Shown one piece after another: positions 6,082 to 7,138 of a DNA stretch of 7,138 bases; position 1 is the stretch's first letter; every line of letters begins with the position of its first letter. The DNA comes from Capsulimonas sp. (lineage in GTDB: Bacteria; Armatimonadota; Armatimonadia; Armatimonadales; Capsulimonadaceae), in assembly GCA_025963815.1 (NCBI GenBank), contig JAOQAA010000236.1:1-7138 (forward strand). The letters are read 5' to 3'. A model generated the notes under the pieces. That model worked only from the letters and a program-made list of their open reading frames with translations, had not been told where the DNA came from and ran no database searches. The translations under genes and the position numbers were made by a program.

Positions 6082-6288
6082 ATGCCGTTCAAAAACACCA
6101 CTGCCGCCGCACTAACCATCAGCGTTGCCGCCTCCGCATTAATCGCTTCGCCGGTTCTCGCCGATGAATCGTCCCCGCCCATTCTCACGGCGAAGACGAT
6201 TCAAGTTCACGAAGTCTACGCACAGGCATTGGAAGACGACGCCGGACTGACGCCTGTCTATTCATTCGACGTTAAGCCAGTATATTGA
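6082..6288 (+). pseudogene. N-terminal part of exported TlpA-family protein, cut off by a frameshift
   Basis: A 68-codon frame starts with a signal peptide (MPFKN, then an Ala-rich hydrophobic core, likely cut after VLA near residue 27). It continues with ILTAKTIQVHEVYAQALEDD, like the first helix of LolA/DUF2092-type regions. It then stops at a TGA (6286-6288). The next frame on the same strand takes over without a gap and continues the same kind of protein to the window end, so these 68 codons look like the missing start of that gene. The ATG has GAGA 11 bases upstream, and an in-frame TAG at 6052-6054 rules out a longer start. A separate small secreted protein is possible but less likely. 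Confidence 0.6.
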
Positions 6289-7138
6289 CGACGGCAAGGT
6301 CGAGCGTGAGTACAATCCCTCCAAGAACACCTTTAGGATCGTCGATCCCAAGATGGCTAGCAGTTCACATTCGCAGCTCCGTAGTATGTCCATGCTCGAC
6401 AAGTACCTGACGACGACGAATCAGCCGGAAGAGGGTTCAACACGCGCCGTTACCACAGAAACCGTCAATGGGCAAGTCTTTACGGTCATTTCGGACAAGC
6501 AGCCGCCACGCCAAAGCGAGTCCAACAAATTTTATGTGGTGACCAGCCAGCTTTGGATCAGCAAGGCGACAAAGCTTCCCGTCAGAAACAGCTTCATGAT
6601 GGAGATGGATGGTAAAATCCGAGAAACACGCCGTATGACTTTCTCGAATTGGGTTCTGAACAAACCCATTCCGGCCAAGCAGGTCGCGTGGAACCCGCCC
6701 GTGGGCGCCACGCTGGGTTCCGAGCCGAAGCTGCTGGTCGTCGGCGCCGTCGCACCTGATTTCACGGTTCTCACGTCTGACGGCAAAACGACGCATCTCT
6801 CCGACTTCAAGGGCAAGATTGTCGTTCTCGACCTGTGGGCTACGTGGTGCGGACCTTGCCAAGCGTCCATGCCGCATCTGAACACCGTGTACAAGGCGAG
6901 CAAAGATCAAAACGTGCAGATCCTCGCGGTTTGTGTCTGGGATAAAAAAGAGGCCTATGACAAGTGGCTGACCGAAAAGGCGACCACCTTTAGCTTTCCG
7001 ACCTATTTCGACACCGCCGACAGCGACGACAAGAGCTTTGCATCGACCTCATACGGTGTGACTGGCATCCCGACACAACAATACGTGATCGACAAAGACG
7101 GCAAAATCGCCGCCAGCAACGTCGGCTACGACGACGGC
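6251..7138 (+). CDS. TlpA-type thioredoxin-fold protein with LolA/DUF2092-like region (frameshifted, runs off window)
   Basis: The frame is open from 6251 to the last base. Its first ATG is at 6353, and it lacks an export signal of its own. The first part (to about 6700) has the LolA/DUF2092-type pattern, including FYVVTSQLWISKATKLPVR and a later VLNKPIPAKQVAWNPPVGA. The second part is a TlpA/ResA-like thioredoxin domain: VGAVAPDFTVL, LSDFKGKIVVLDLWATWC, the redox motif WCGPC at 6845-6859, and the cis-proline loop in GVTGIPTQQYVI. Such domains reduce or exchange disulfides outside the cytoplasm, including on apocytochromes c. Joined to the 6082 fragment it makes an exported protein of more than 340 residues. 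Skipping one base between about 6251 and 6288 restores the frame. It may be a decayed gene, a sequencing error or, less likely, programmed frameshifting. Confidence 0.8.

Noticed and set aside
6437..6910. 157-codon minus-strand frame at the right end
   Set aside because: It is antisense to the thioredoxin domain with its WCGPC motif, and its own translation has no recognisable domain.
1..7138. CRISPR array, insertion sequence, tRNA or rRNA
   Set aside because: No regularly spaced direct repeats, transposase frame, terminal inverted repeats with target duplications, or cloverleaf/rRNA signatures were seen on either strand.

Overview
The window is bacterial and gene-dense, with moderately high GC, and carries an envelope-signalling gene neighbourhood. 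It combines a BlaI/M56 repressor-peptidase pair with a large non-penicillin-binding C-terminus, an ECF-type sigma factor carrying a membrane-spanning C-terminal extension, a secreted aspartic protease and a LolA-like/TlpA protein. That mix suggests Armatimonadota (Capsulimonas-like) or the Verrucomicrobia/Planctomycetes/Acidobacteria group. This is an inference from gene style; the window holds no rRNA or other phylogenetic marker.

Left part (1-636): the last 19 codons of an unidentified gene end at 60 and are followed by a strong hairpin (84-118). A small membrane-anchored monohaem cytochrome c (194-610) comes next. It faces the following gene convergently, with only 26 bases between them.

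Centre, minus strand (637-3659): a two-gene operon encodes a BlaI/MecI-type repressor (3243-3659) and an 869-residue M56 (BlaR1-like) membrane metallopeptidase (637-3246), with an ATGA stop/start overlap. The peptidase keeps HEXXH and four membrane segments. Its extracytoplasmic part is not a beta-lactam sensor: it is about 500 residues long and contains a segment resembling the SecD P1 head subdomain. Upstream of blaI lies a TTGACA-N17-TAAACT promoter whose -10 box and probable start point sit inside a perfect 18-3-18 inverted repeat (3679-3717), a textbook autoregulatory operator layout.

Right part, plus strand (3833-5975): divergent from blaI is an ECF-like sigma factor with a transmembrane helix and a C-terminal NTF2/SnoaL-like domain. 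Sixteen bases later comes a secreted, two-lobed retropepsin-like aspartic protease, probably in the same transcript.

Right end (6082-7138): an exported protein with a LolA/DUF2092-like region and a TlpA-type thioredoxin domain (WCGPC). Its reading frame is broken near 6251-6288, and it runs off the window.

Working model (inference): the M56 peptidase senses an envelope or export signal and relieves BlaI repression. The membrane-tethered sigma factor and the secreted protease, read from the other side of the same 173-base control region, may belong to the same response.
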